The position numbers and the translations under genes are program-made. The notes beneath the pieces were generated by a model. The model made no database searches. It saw only the letters and a program-made list of their open reading frames with translations, and had not been told where the DNA came from. From SHLQ01 sp047638715 (GTDB lineage Bacteria; Actinomycetota; Acidimicrobiia; Acidimicrobiales; SHLQ01), in contig JBLIMK010000003.1 in assembly GCA_047638715.1 (NCBI GenBank), positions 1 through 64,000 on the forward strand: a stretch of DNA of 64,000 bases, in the 5' to 3' direction. Below, in pieces: positions 53,048-63,034 of this stretch. Each line of letters opens with the position of its first letter. Position 1 is the stretch's first letter.

Positions 53048-55446
53048 TGCGTCCGCTCCAGCTAGAGATGCAAGGATTTTCAGCATTCCGGGCGCTGACA
53101 ACGATCGACTTCCGGGACCACGACCTGATCGCATTCACCGGTCCGACGGGTGCGGGGAAATCCACGATCATCGACGGAATCGTCTTTGCGTTGTACGGCT
53201 CGGTCACTCGGTACGACAACGAGAAGCTGGTTGCGCCGATCATCAACGCGGTGTCCACAGAGGCTCGAGTTCGGCTCGACTTTGCGGTCGGTGGCGTGGA
53301 GTACACCGCAGTTCGGGTCGTCCGACGCACAGCGAGCGGGGCGAGCACAAAAGAAGCCCGACTCGAGCAAGGCAACGTGGTGCTCGCCAGCACAGCGCAG
53401 GAACTCTCGGCCGAGGTCGAACGCCTTCTCGGGCTGAACTTCACCCAATTCACAAAGACGGTCGTTCTTCCCCAGGGCGACTTCGCTCGCTTTCTCACCG
53501 AGAAGGCGAGCGCCCGCCAACGTCTCCTTCGGCGGTTGCTCGGCCTCGAGGTTTTTGCCGAAGTTGGCAAAGCCGCTCGGCAGCGCTCGAAGCAGATCTC
53601 GTCACAGGGTCATGGGCTCCACCGAGCACTCAAGGACGGGCAACGCGTATCTGAAGATGACATCAATAACCTGACCGCCCGGTTGGACGACCTAGCGGGG
53701 TCGCTTGCCGAAGTGGAAGCAGCGCAGTCCATCCGCAGCGCTGGCTCCGCAGAACGAGATCGCGCACAAATTCTGTTGGACGATCTCGACGCGCAACTCG
53801 ACGCCTTGTCGCAGCTGACGGTGCCCGGCGAAGCGAAGTCATTCGCTGTAAGCCTGACCGAAGCAACCAGCACGGTTGCAACGCTCGACAAGCGGCACGC
53901 TGCCACGGAAGGAAGGCTCTCATCGGCAATCGAAACCCGAAGCGACCTGCCGTCCACTGCAGAATCCGATCAGCTCATCGAGATGCACGAAGAAGTAACC
54001 GCCCTCGAGGTGGACGTCTCCGCTGCAACGGACGTGCTCGACGCGAGCGAGTCGTCCCTCACAAAAGCGATGGCGGCTGCCGAACATGCACGTGGTGCAC
54101 TCGAACGGGCCGAAGAATCAGCCGAGCGAACAAGGATCCAAGCGGGGGCGCTAGGCATCGCAGCAACACTGCAACCCGGCGACCAATGTCCGGTCTGCGA
54201 CCAACCCGTGGGGCACCTTCCACAACACTCGGCTCACGACTCACCTGGCGACGAAGACCCCGAGCTAGCCGAAGCTGAACGATCGACCGCAGGAGAGCGG
54301 ACGATCCGTGCGGTCGCCGATCTCCAGCGCGCGACCACAGCACAAGCGGACGCGAACGCCCGGGCCGAAGCTGCCACACGAGCGGTCGTGGCTCGCTGGG
54401 AGAAGCTGGACGGCAGACCAACGCTGGCCCAAGCTCATGTCGGGCGAAAACGAGCGGTAGCAGCTGACGCCAAGGTTGAGATCGCCCAATCCGCAGTCGA
54501 TGAAGCGGCGCTCGCTCTTCTCAAAGCCACAAACGAACTCGACCTCATCGAGCGCAGCGGGGTCGGGCTTCGGCGACAGTTCACGGCGGCGCGAGACGCG
54601 GTGGTCGCTCTCGGCCCACCGAAGCCTTCAGAGGAATCGCTACGCGACGATTGGGCCGAAATGGTGGCATGGGGGCAGTCTCAGACGACCGATGTTCGTG
54701 CTGCTCAACGCGCCAAGACGAAGGAGATCGCAGGAGCCGACAAACGTGTCGCAGCAGCAGAGTGTCGGATGCTCAACGCGAGCACGTCGTTCTTCGCACC
54801 GGGTGTCGAGCCCGTACCGGACCTTGCATCCGCGATGCTCCAGGACGCGCATGCCGATGCGCGAATCGTGTTGGCGAACGCCGAGGATCGTCGAGCCCGA
54901 CAACTCTCTCTCGAAGCGCAACTCGCCGAACTCGACACCGATCGAGCGGTCGCCGACGAGTTGGGCAAACACCTGGCGTCGGGGATGTTCGAGCGTTGGA
55001 TCATGGCCGACGTCATGATGGATCTTGCAGATCGGGCATCGATTCGACTGAGCGAACTCTCCGCCGGCGCCTATTCACTCACTACGAACGGGACCGAATT
55101 CGAGATCAGAGATCATCGAAACGCCGATGAGGTGCGAAGCGTCCGGACCTTGTCTGGCGGAGAGACGTTCCTCACGTCGTTGTCGCTCGCGCTCGCGCTT
55201 CGCGACAGCATCACCGACCTCGCCTCGACCGCTACCCCACCACTCGAGTCGATGTTCCTCGACGAAGGTTTCGGCACCCTCGACTCCGAGACGCTCGACA
55301 TCGTCGCAGCCGCGATCGAAGACCTCGGGGCCTCTGGGCGAATGATCGGCTTGGTGACACACATCCGCGAGCTCGCCGACCGCGTCCCCACCAGATTCGA
55401 TGTGCAGCGCGGGACGAACGGCTCCACCGTCACCGAAGTGGCATAG
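53047..55446 (+). CDS. sbcC: SbcC/Rad50 ATPase subunit
   Basis: A 799-residue SMC-like ATPase, shorter than the 1,048 of E. coli SbcC, so the coiled coils are short. Walker A is TGPTGAGKSTIIDG, the zinc hook is CPVC (Cys381 and Cys384), the ABC signature is LSGGETFLTSLSLALAL and Walker B is MFLDEGFGTLD. It starts at the GTG sharing a base with the sbcD stop. It tethers DNA ends and gates the SbcD nuclease. The gene is followed by a NurA-like gene after 54 bases in the same frame. Confidence 0.95.
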   Translation: MRPLQLEMQGFSAFRALTTIDFRDHDLIAFTGPTGAGKSTIIDGIVFALYGSVTRYDNEKLVAPIINAVSTEARVRLDFAVGGVEYTAVRVVRRTASGASTKEARLEQGNVVLASTAQELSAEVERLLGLNFTQFTKTVVLPQGDFARFLTEKASARQRLLRRLLGLEVFAEVGKAARQRSKQISSQGHGLHRALKDGQRVSEDDINNLTARLDDLAGSLAEVEAAQSIRSAGSAERDRAQILLDDLDAQLDALSQLTVPGEAKSFAVSLTEATSTVATLDKRHAATEGRLSSAIETRSDLPSTAESDQLIEMHEEVTALEVDVSAATDVLDASESSLTKAMAAAEHARGALERAEESAERTRIQAGALGIAATLQPGDQCPVCDQPVGHLPQHSAHDSPGDEDPELAEAERSTAGERTIRAVADLQRATTAQADANARAEAATRAVVARWEKLDGRPTLAQAHVGRKRAVAADAKVEIAQSAVDEAALALLKATNELDLIERSGVGLRRQFTAARDAVVALGPPKPSEESLRDDWAEMVAWGQSQTTDVRAAQRAKTKEIAGADKRVAAAECRMLNASTSFFAPGVEPVPDLASAMLQDAHADARIVLANAEDRRARQLSLEAQLAELDTDRAVADELGKHLASGMFERWIMADVMMDLADRASIRLSELSAGAYSLTTNGTEFEIRDHRNADEVRSVRTLSGGETFLTSLSLALALRDSITDLASTATPPLESMFLDEGFGTLDSETLDIVAAAIEDLGASGRMIGLVTHIRELADRVPTRFDVQRGTNGSTVTEVA

Positions 55447-55500
55447 CTACGCTGGACGGATGGGACGAGCCTTCGACGCGATCAGCGGCCAAACGCGATC

Positions 55501-56448
55501 GTGTGTCACGTGATCTTCGCTGTCGAGGCCTGGGATCCCGACTTTGGAACCGGCGGAGATGCCGAGGCGCTCGACGCATCGACGGACGTGGTTCGCGCTG
55601 ATGTGGAGGTGCCGCTCGAGCAATGGCGAGCAATCCGATCGTCGAGCCCACCGGCCCAGGGTGTTGTGTATTTCGTCGACGGGGTCAGACGGATCGACGC
55701 GCGAATTTGGGTGACCGATGGCGGCAGGGTTCTGCCCGGCTCGTGCGCGACGGTTGCAGCCGGAGCGGTGGCGTGCACCCCCGGCCGCGCAGAAGTCCGC
55801 GATGTTCAGGTTCTGCGCGCGGTGTTCACCCCGCCAGCGGAATCGGCGTCATCGATCGTCACCGACGCCGGCGAATACGTTCATGTGGCGGTGAAGACCG
55901 GCTCACCCGAAGACCTGTACCTCGGCATTCATGAACAGATGACCGAACTCGAGACCCGAACGATCCCTCTCGCGACCTCGGACGATCTGATCGTTTTCGA
56001 TGGGCCGCTTCGAGGCCGCGCCGTGGAACGAGCGATCGGTTTGATCAAGACGCAGCACGTGCAATACCTCGACGAGCGCGAGCAGATCGTCGTCAGCGGC
56101 CTCGATGAGGGGGAACGTACGCCGTTGTTCGTCATTGGCACGAGTAGGTTTGCCCGTTGGAGTTGGTATCTCCGGCTTCCGGGTCCTCGGACGCACGGCT
56201 GGGCGGGCATCGTGCGATGCGAAATGGCGACCGGCACGCACTTGCCAGTTGGATATCCAGAGCAAGCAACCGAGCTGGCTGATCTTGTGAGTGCCACGTT
56301 GCCCAGGTACGCAAGCGAACCGCACAAGGAGAACCGCGCGCCACAGAACTTGTATCCAATCAAGGGACTAGAGCAAGCGCTTCGGCGACGGCTTGGGGAT
56401 CAACGGCTTTTGCAGCGAGCGCTTCTACGAGCGAGCGCCGAGGCCTAA
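55501..56448 (+). CDS. NurA-like nuclease
   Basis: A 315-residue protein matching the NurA layout: a metal-binding Asp in VVYFVDGVRRIDARIW (Asp60), a second in LIVFDGPLRGR (Asp167), and a C-terminal LYPIKGLEQALRRRLGD. NurA is a 5'-3' exo/endonuclease that works with the HerA motor. The start is uncertain: the frame has no ATG and GTG at 55501 is the first usable codon after the sbcC stop. Position as fourth gene after HerA-SbcD-SbcC supports the call more than any single motif. Confidence 0.7.
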   Translation: MCHVIFAVEAWDPDFGTGGDAEALDASTDVVRADVEVPLEQWRAIRSSSPPAQGVVYFVDGVRRIDARIWVTDGGRVLPGSCATVAAGAVACTPGRAEVRDVQVLRAVFTPPAESASSIVTDAGEYVHVAVKTGSPEDLYLGIHEQMTELETRTIPLATSDDLIVFDGPLRGRAVERAIGLIKTQHVQYLDEREQIVVSGLDEGERTPLFVIGTSRFARWSWYLRLPGPRTHGWAGIVRCEMATGTHLPVGYPEQATELADLVSATLPRYASEPHKENRAPQNLYPIKGLEQALRRRLGDQRLLQRALLRASAEA

Positions 56449-56474
56449 CGAAGTCCAGGACGCCCACCGAACGC

Positions 56475-57800
56475 TCAGACTCGACGACAGGTCAGGTCTT
56501 CGCGCAGGAGTCCGTCGCGAGCAATCACGATGTAGTTGCCGTTGTCATGGCGAGTGTTGAGGTATTCAGCTGTAGGACTTCCGGCAAGCCATCGACCGTT
56601 TCGTCGGACGTTGTACTTGAACCCGTCACCCGGCGACGCCCACGTCAGCAGATCTCCCTGTGCCGTGGTCCGCACCGTGCAACCGGTGACGGGTTGTGGT
56701 GGTGGTGGGGTTGGAGCCGGCGGAGGCGGTGTAGGCACACCACCACGGTTTCGATCAAAGAACGGATCGGCCGCGATGCGCCGCGCTGCGTTCAGCGTTG
56801 ACGTGCTGGAGTCGAGCCACCACGTGCACCCAGCAGTACCTGCTTTCACATCGTGGAAGTAGAAGACCGCGGCGAACTTGCTCGCGACCTCGGGACGCTT
56901 CAGAAACCGTCGGGCATCATCGAGCCATGCTGCCTTTTGGCCAGCGGAGCCCTCGTCGGAAGCAAACTCAGGGAGTACGAGTTGTTTCGTTGGATGCTGA
57001 TTTGCGAACTCCATAAAGGGCGTCACAAGGCGCTCGAGTGAGGTCCACGTTTCTTTGTTGTTGCCGCGGCAGCGGTTCCAGTTATATGGATCGGCCCCGA
57101 GGTAATCGACGTACGGGTCGCCGGGGTACCACTTGCCGGCCGACCGGCGGTCGGCGGCGTTGACCTCGAAGCTCCAACTCGTCATCGTCCAAACCCATTT
57201 TACGTCTGCGCCTTGCTGTTCGAAGACCGTGTGGATCTTTCGCCATGCCGCCTTGAAATCAGCGTAGGTCCCGTACGACTGGCGGTCCTTCGCTTCTGGC
57301 TCATGGTGAAATGTCATCCACACCTCGCCGTTGAGGTTTTTCGTCCCACGTGCGAGGGTCACCATCTCGTTGTGGATCTTCGACCCGGGTGCGGCGTTGG
57401 CGATGGAGCGCCAGGTCAACTCCTGACCGTTGCGACGTTTTGGTTTGACCGAGATCATCAACCGGCGGTCGCCGTCGACGACCCAGTTGTTGAGTCGGTT
57501 GTCCATCTTGCTATCCCACTTTGAGAAGGAACGAATGATGGGGAGCTTGTCGCCAAGATCGGATTCGAGGCGCTGAATGGCGCCGATCTGGGACTCGCCT
57601 CCGCGAAGCTGAGCGAACGCACCGAAGAGTACGCCGTCGGCCTCGGCTGCTTCGGCCGAATCGGACCCTCCGACAGCGGCGCTGGCCAAAAAGAGGGCGA
57701 CAGCGACGGCGAGCCAGGCGATCATATGAATGAACCGAACGGTGGTGTGTTCACTCTCTGCGTGCTTTTCTGTCGATGTTTGATCGAAATTGGAGGACAT
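56475..57800 (-). CDS. Secreted GH26-like glycoside hydrolase
   Basis: A 441-residue exported enzyme. A signal anchor at about residues 26-46 is preceded by a 25-residue charged head. The catalytic barrel (55-345) has the acid/base Glu167 in MTFHHEPE and the nucleophile Glu278 in LVLPEFASDEG, the pattern of family 26 mannanases and related beta-glycanases. A proline-rich linker (PTPPPPAPTPPPPQP) leads to a C-terminal domain of about 70 residues ending in a Cys pair, likely a small binding module. It ends just after the NurA-like gene (convergent). The target glycan is unknown. Confidence 0.8.
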   Translation of the reverse strand: MSSNFDQTSTEKHAESEHTTVRFIHMIAWLAVAVALFLASAAVGGSDSAEAAEADGVLFGAFAQLRGGESQIGAIQRLESDLGDKLPIIRSFSKWDSKMDNRLNNWVVDGDRRLMISVKPKRRNGQELTWRSIANAAPGSKIHNEMVTLARGTKNLNGEVWMTFHHEPEAKDRQSYGTYADFKAAWRKIHTVFEQQGADVKWVWTMTSWSFEVNAADRRSAGKWYPGDPYVDYLGADPYNWNRCRGNNKETWTSLERLVTPFMEFANQHPTKQLVLPEFASDEGSAGQKAAWLDDARRFLKRPEVASKFAAVFYFHDVKAGTAGCTWWLDSSTSTLNAARRIAADPFFDRNRGGVPTPPPPAPTPPPPQPVTGCTVRTTAQGDLLTWASPGDGFKYNVRRNGRWLAGSPTAEYLNTRHDNGNYIVIARDGLLREDLTCRRV

Positions 57801-57914
57801 ATTGTCGTCTTATCACCATTTGATGATTTTTGTAATCTAATTGTCATGTTCGTCATAATTCCGCAGCCTGATGTCACCAGTCGCACAACTACCCAACACC
57901 GCTAGCGTGGATAG

Positions 57915-60887
57915 GTGGTTCGCTCACCCTTCCCCCCCGGGTCCCTCCATGCGACGTGGCTTGGCGACAGCTTCGGTCTATGGATCGACCATCCCGATGC
58001 AAGCTCTCGCGACATGCACAACGTCGCGATTGGAATCCTTGGACCGGACCTTCGGCCCAGCCTCGATGAGCGAACGGCCCGGCACTCCTTGTACCCGGGC
58101 CTCCTCCAGCCGCCAGTCGAAGCAATCGATGTCGTCGCCATCGAGCCGAAGCCGCTCGTCGATCTGCTCATTCGTCGATCGGGCGGTGCGTCGTGGTCTC
58201 CCTCCCTCGCCTGGATCCACCAAGCAACACAATCGGCGATCGACATCGCGTCGAGTGGCCGGGTCGTCCCGGCGCTGCGAACCGCCGGACTCCGATGGCG
58301 AGCCGACTGGAACCCTCTCAAAGATGCGACGGTCGACGATGTGGTCTCGGCCCTCACGGCGGTGTGTCCTCCCGTAGTTCTCGCTGCATCGGATAAGCCA
58401 GCGAACAATCAGGTGAGTGGAATCCTCAACACGCTCATCGATGCGGTCTGCCGGGTCGCCCTCATCGAGGAGGATTGGCGTCCCCCACTCCCGAGGACTC
58501 GGGCGAGCAACGTGGTCGCGCTTCGCCGCATTACGACCGCCTTGTCAAGAGCCGACGCGGTCTTCGTCGCCGACTCGGTGGCTCACGAATCTGCGTTCGC
58601 CGAGTGGTCGACCCAACTGAGCGAATTCGCCAGCGTCATCGTCGGCGCACCGGAGGTAGTGCTCCAAGGTCGCCTCGAGCCACCGGCCGAAGATATGGGC
58701 GGGTCCTGGTCGCTCCAGCTAGAAATCGTGCACCCCTCGGGTAAGACGCTCGGATTCAACGATGTCTGGCAGGCATCGGGGGCAGCGTTGGAACTGGCCG
58801 AAGAAGAAAGCCTCGCTCCGCTACGCACCCGTATGCGCGAGCTCATCGACCGGTTGGCATCCCAACTCGCATCATTCGCGCCGCTCGCCGACGAACCTGA
58901 GCCAGCGGAGTTGTTGTTGCACGTCGACGAAGTATCGGACCTCCTCACAGACGGTCTCGAAGCATGTCGTCTCGCCGGCCTCCCGATCGTCACCCCAACA
59001 GGTCTCCTCGCCCGATCGGCTCGGCTCACCGCCCGCGCCTCTTCCAGCTCTGGCTTCGGAGGCTCGTGGGGTCTCGGCGCGGCCGTAATAAACGTCGACT
59101 GGGGATTGGCGCTCGGCGACATTTCCTTGACCCAGGAAGAGATTGAAGCACTCGCTCGGTCGAACGCCGATCTTGTTGCGCTCCGCGGCTCGTGGGTACA
59201 GATCGACCATCATCAGATGCGCGCCGCCCTCAACCGGCTCGACACACAACGCCGAGATTCAAGCGAACTCAGCCCCGCCGAGCTCCTCCGACAGACGATC
59301 TCCGAGCTCGAGCAAGACGAAGACAACGATCTAACCGCCGAAGGATGGATCAAAGAACTGCTGGAAGGTCTTCCTGAAGACCAGCTCACCGAAGCCCTCG
59401 AACCACCTGGGTTCATCGGCGAGCTAAGGCCCTACCAACGACGAGCTCTCGGGTGGCTCCAGTTTCTTGGGCGCCTAGGTCTCGGTGGTTGCCTCGCCGA
59501 CGACATGGGCCTCGGAAAAACGCCGACCGCCCTCGCCTACCTCCTTGGCCGCAAACTCGACCGGGTTACCAACGACCTCCCTCGGCTGCCGCATCTTGTG
59601 ATCTGTCCGTTGTCGGTCGTAACCAACTGGGAGGCCGAAGCAGAACGTTTCACCCCCGAGCTCTCGGTCATGATCGCCCACGGCCCAGATCGGCTCCGCG
59701 GGCCCCGATTGGTTCGCGCTGCCGCAGAACACGACATCATCATCACCACCTATGGAACCGCAAGCCGCATAGCAGACGAGCTCGACCCGATTCAGTGGGA
59801 TGTTGTGGTCTGCGATGAGGCACAGGCCATCAAGAACCATCGGACAAACGCGGCGATCAGCATTCGAAGTCTGCGGTCGACACAGCGAATTGCACTCACG
59901 GGGACCCCGGTCGAGAACCGACTGACCGAACTTTGGGCGATTCTCGATGCACTCAACCCAGGAATGTTGGGCGGCATCACCTGGTTTCGGGAGACGTTCT
60001 CGAATCCGATCGAGAGCGGTGACGGAGCAGACGCGCTCGAATCGCTTCGCCGCCTGACCGCTCCGTTCGTGTTGCGGCGCACAAAACTCGATCGATCGCT
60101 CGTGCCCGATCTTCCAGACAAGATCGAGCAGGTGGCGTGGGCGCCACTCACGCCCGAACAGGCCGGTTTGTATCAAGCGGTGGTCGACGACTTTCTTACC
60201 AATGCCTCAGCCTCAACGGGCATGGAGCGTCGAGGTCTCGTCCTCGCAACCCTCACAAAGCTCAAGCAGGTATGTAATCACCCCGCACACTTCCTTCGCG
60301 ACGACACGGTCGGCGAGGCGAACCGTTCCGGAAAGCTCGAACGGTTCGACGAACTGCTCGAGACCATGCTCGAGTCCGGGGAACGGGCCTTGGTGTTCAC
60401 GCAGTATCGCGAGATGGGCAAGCTGTTGGCCCACCACGTCGAGAGCCGCTTTGGATTCCCGGCCCCGTTCCTTCACGGTGGAACGACTCGGACGCAACGA
60501 AAGAACATGGTCGATGCCTTCCAAGCCCCGGATGGAGCACCGGTCCAGCTGATATCGCTACGCGCTGGCGGCACGGGCTTGAATCTGACCGCCGCGAGCA
60601 GGGTCATCCACTACGACCGTTGGTGGAACCCAGCGGTCGAGGATCAGGCCACAGACCGGTCCTGGCGTATTGGCCAGGACAAAACGGTTTTCGTTCACAA
60701 ACTTGTGTGCCGAGGGACCCTCGAGCAGCGAATCGACACGCTTCTCACCGAGAAACGTGCACTGGCGAACGCCGTCGTCGGGACGGACGAGTCATGGTTG
60801 ACCGAGCTCTCCACGGATGAACTTCGCGAGCTACTTCGACTCGATCCGTCGGCGCACACAGCCACGTCCGAGTGGGAGCAAGAATGA
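57915..60887 (+). CDS. SNF2-family DEAD/DEAH-box ATPase/helicase
   Basis: A 990-residue SNF2 translocase (GTG start). Walker A is DDMGLGKTPT (Lys535), motif II CDEAQ, then LTGTPVENRL, VFTQYREMGKLL, LRAGGTGLNL and DRSWRIGQDKTV. Residues 1-480 are the SNF2-associated N-terminal region common in actinobacterial members. Its C-terminal half aligns readily by eye with the helicase at 36563, so the two are paralogues. The stop overlaps the SWIM protein start. It is often linked with replication-fork or repair work, but the biochemical target is not known. Confidence 0.95.
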   Translation: MVRSPFPPGSLHATWLGDSFGLWIDHPDASSRDMHNVAIGILGPDLRPSLDERTARHSLYPGLLQPPVEAIDVVAIEPKPLVDLLIRRSGGASWSPSLAWIHQATQSAIDIASSGRVVPALRTAGLRWRADWNPLKDATVDDVVSALTAVCPPVVLAASDKPANNQVSGILNTLIDAVCRVALIEEDWRPPLPRTRASNVVALRRITTALSRADAVFVADSVAHESAFAEWSTQLSEFASVIVGAPEVVLQGRLEPPAEDMGGSWSLQLEIVHPSGKTLGFNDVWQASGAALELAEEESLAPLRTRMRELIDRLASQLASFAPLADEPEPAELLLHVDEVSDLLTDGLEACRLAGLPIVTPTGLLARSARLTARASSSSGFGGSWGLGAAVINVDWGLALGDISLTQEEIEALARSNADLVALRGSWVQIDHHQMRAALNRLDTQRRDSSELSPAELLRQTISELEQDEDNDLTAEGWIKELLEGLPEDQLTEALEPPGFIGELRPYQRRALGWLQFLGRLGLGGCLADDMGLGKTPTALAYLLGRKLDRVTNDLPRLPHLVICPLSVVTNWEAEAERFTPELSVMIAHGPDRLRGPRLVRAAAEHDIIITTYGTASRIADELDPIQWDVVVCDEAQAIKNHRTNAAISIRSLRSTQRIALTGTPVENRLTELWAILDALNPGMLGGITWFRETFSNPIESGDGADALESLRRLTAPFVLRRTKLDRSLVPDLPDKIEQVAWAPLTPEQAGLYQAVVDDFLTNASASTGMERRGLVLATLTKLKQVCNHPAHFLRDDTVGEANRSGKLERFDELLETMLESGERALVFTQYREMGKLLAHHVESRFGFPAPFLHGGTTRTQRKNMVDAFQAPDGAPVQLISLRAGGTGLNLTAASRVIHYDRWWNPAVEDQATDRSWRIGQDKTVFVHKLVCRGTLEQRIDTLLTEKRALANAVVGTDESWLTELSTDELRELLRLDPSAHTATSEWEQE

Positions 60888-61471
60888 GGCGGCCACTTCG
60901 ATCCGACGAAGCGCGAGCTATCGCGAACATTGCCATCGATCTCGGTGATCCGGGCCGAATGGCCAAGGCGCGTCGCGTACACCGATCAAACGGTGTGGGC
61001 GAGGTCGACATTTCTGGCGGTATCGCGGAAGCAACGGTGACCGATGCTGATGGTGAACTGCACGACGTCCAAGTCACGATTGAATTTCCCCCGGTCAATG
61101 GACCCATCCCCGCGTCCAGCGATCTACGAACGAGTTGTGTATGCGACGACCAAGGCGACACCTGCACCCATGCGTTAGCAGCGCTGCTCGGCATTGCTGA
61201 GGCCGTCGAGGCCAACGGCCGACTGCTCGACCTCTGGACGGGAAGTTCTGCTCCAACGACACCGGTCGGTCCGTACTCGTCACCTTCAGACGATCAGCAG
61301 GCATTCTTCGAAGGTGCGTGGTCCGCGTCGATCGCGATACCAAAACTCGTCCCGATCCGATTCGACCAGGCCCCTGCACTCGTCGTCGATGAAGTCGATG
61401 CAGGCCCTGTAGTCATCGATGCGATCGCGGCAATCGGGTCTGGGCTCAGGCAATACCGAGCTCAGCAATAA
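60884..61471 (+). CDS. SWIM zinc-finger protein coupled to the SNF2 helicase
   Basis: A 195-residue protein starting in the ATGA overlap with the helicase gene. It carries a SWIM finger: Cys85, Cys87, Cys94 and His96 (CxC-x6-CxH). The N-terminal part (RSDEARAIANIAIDLGDPGR) is helical and the C-terminal 90 residues are unassigned. SNF2 plus SWIM pairs are common in bacteria and are thought to act together on DNA; here the finger probably contacts DNA or the helicase. Confidence 0.85.
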   Translation: MRRPLRSDEARAIANIAIDLGDPGRMAKARRVHRSNGVGEVDISGGIAEATVTDADGELHDVQVTIEFPPVNGPIPASSDLRTSCVCDDQGDTCTHALAALLGIAEAVEANGRLLDLWTGSSAPTTPVGPYSSPSDDQQAFFEGAWSASIAIPKLVPIRFDQAPALVVDEVDAGPVVIDAIAAIGSGLRQYRAQQ

Positions 61472-61775
61472 CGCCCTCGACGACGAGGCCATCCTCGCCT
61501 GGATAGACGAGCAACGTTTGCTCACCCTCATAGATCAGCTCAGATCGAACACCGCGCAAGAGCAGCCGGTCTCGAACTCTCACCGCATCCGCGCCGCTGT
61601 TGAACGTGCTGCTAGCGCCATCGCGCGAATTACGCAGCCGCGTGGCGCGCTCGAGACGTGCCGTTTCTGCATCATGTCGCGATCGTGCATTGATACGTCG
61701 GTGAATCGTCGGGGCGACGAGCAACACGACGAAGCCCGTTCCGATGAGCCCAACAATCACCATCCATGGCGCCAT
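61446..61775 (-). CDS. Small membrane protein of unknown function
   Basis: A 109-residue protein with one N-terminal hydrophobic helix (VIVGLIGTGFVVLLVAP), a basic linker (HRRINARSRHDAETARLERA) and a C-terminal domain reading SELIYEGEQTLLVYPGED. It overlaps the end of the SWIM gene by 26 bases on the other strand and lies 17 bases after the next gene on its own strand. No family recognised. Confidence 0.55.
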   Translation of the reverse strand: MAPWMVIVGLIGTGFVVLLVAPTIHRRINARSRHDAETARLERATRLRNSRDGASSTFNSGADAVRVRDRLLLRGVRSELIYEGEQTLLVYPGEDGLVVEGVIAELGIA

Positions 61776-61792
61776 GAATCAGTCCGGCGAGG

Positions 61793-62683
61793 TCAGGGGG
61801 TAGACGTGTGATCGTCTGCGCTGGCCATTCGCGCGACGTCGTTGGCCTGCCACAACGCGCTTCGGAGTATCTCACGGTCGCGAAGCTGTTCGTCCGTAAT
61901 GAAGATCCGCACAACCTGTGGGCCGAGTGCCTCTTCATGCTGCACGTAGATCTCGTGAAGTCGTAGTCGCTGATCCTCGGACAACAGATGCACCGGGAGT
62001 CGTAGGCCCGCCATTCCGGCCGTCTCTGCGTAGGAGCACAACCCAACGAGCGAATCTCGCGCGAGCGTCCCGGATGGATGGACCGGGTCGCTGGCGAGGT
62101 GAGCGAGTAAGTCGAGGGTGCGGGGCAAAGCGACTCCGCGACTTTTCTCCTCGCTCGCTAGCCGGCCGGGCGCAGTTGGACGCACCGCTGCATCGAGGGC
62201 TGGAACCACTCGAAACTCGTGGGCCAAGGCAATGAGGTTCCTCTCGGAATCCACGGCCGAGAACATTCCCTGGTGGGAGTCGTACCCGGTCTGGCACAGT
62301 TCGACCAGTTCGATCTTCGCCAGTTCGTCGCCTTCGGTGAGACGAGCACGTAGCACCCGAATCAGGTGGGCCAGGTTGTGCCCATCCCCCTGTTGTTCGA
62401 GGATCCAGCGAAGTTGGTTGTCGAGTCGTTGAGGCAAGACCCGATCGGCGAACAGTGAGATTTCACAAACCTCTGTCGCGACCTGCACGCAGTAGTCGAC
62501 GAGGCCCACCACATCATCTCTGGGATCCTCATCGATCAGATAGTCGTAGAAAACATCGGTGACCTGCGAGGCGAATTGGTCGGGCGTCATAGCGTCGGTC
62601 CGACAGCGGTCACGGATTGCTTCGACCGCTTCGATTGTTTCCACATACCTCGGCGATCCCATCGAGGGACATTCTTGTCGCAT
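61793..62683 (-). CDS. Hypothetical alpha-helical protein
   Basis: A 296-residue protein, mostly helical by composition, with no transmembrane segment or recognised motif. It begins MRQECPSMGSPRYVETIEAV; codon 8 is an alternative start. A central part (HEFRVVPALDAAVRPTAPGR) and the C-terminal LHEIYVQHEEALGPQVVRIF look ordered and the codon pattern is that of a real gene. It sits directly before the small membrane protein gene on the same strand. Confidence 0.6.
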   Translation of the reverse strand: MRQECPSMGSPRYVETIEAVEAIRDRCRTDAMTPDQFASQVTDVFYDYLIDEDPRDDVVGLVDYCVQVATEVCEISLFADRVLPQRLDNQLRWILEQQGDGHNLAHLIRVLRARLTEGDELAKIELVELCQTGYDSHQGMFSAVDSERNLIALAHEFRVVPALDAAVRPTAPGRLASEEKSRGVALPRTLDLLAHLASDPVHPSGTLARDSLVGLCSYAETAGMAGLRLPVHLLSEDQRLRLHEIYVQHEEALGPQVVRIFITDEQLRDREILRSALWQANDVARMASADDHTSTP

Positions 62684-63034
62684 GATGGCGCGGAGTCGTG
62701 GACCAACCTGTTGCTCTTCGTCACATCCCCGTCACATCCTCGTCACATCGACCAGAAACCGGGCCGGACTCGATCGAGTTGCAGAAACTCGAGACTTTCA
62801 TCCATTTGGCGAAGATTCGACGAAGTTCCGGTCGCAAAACACGACAACGAAAATCTCCCTGTGTTAGGGTTCTCTCATCACGTTCGCTCCGGGTCTTTCC
62901 CGGGGCGATTTCTCGTTTTGGGCCGACGTTCGAATGTGTTGATGATTCCTATGTCGCGTCAGAACGAGGCTCGAAGGATCCCCGGCTCGGGCGCACGGCG
63001 GAGCGACCGCTGCAGTTCACCGCCTGCCAAGAAC
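62684..63034. other. 351-base space with no gene
   Basis: No convincing coding frame. A short tandem of CGTCACATC-like units lies at 62726-62748, and a small hairpin (CCGGG, five-base loop, CCCGG) at about 62900-62914 is followed on the + strand by T-rich sequence. The hairpin is too short to be called a terminator with confidence. Confidence 0.4.

Noticed and set aside
62899..62916. Rho-independent terminator
   Set aside because: The stem is only five pairs and the following T-rich sequence is some 12 bases away; not strong enough to call.
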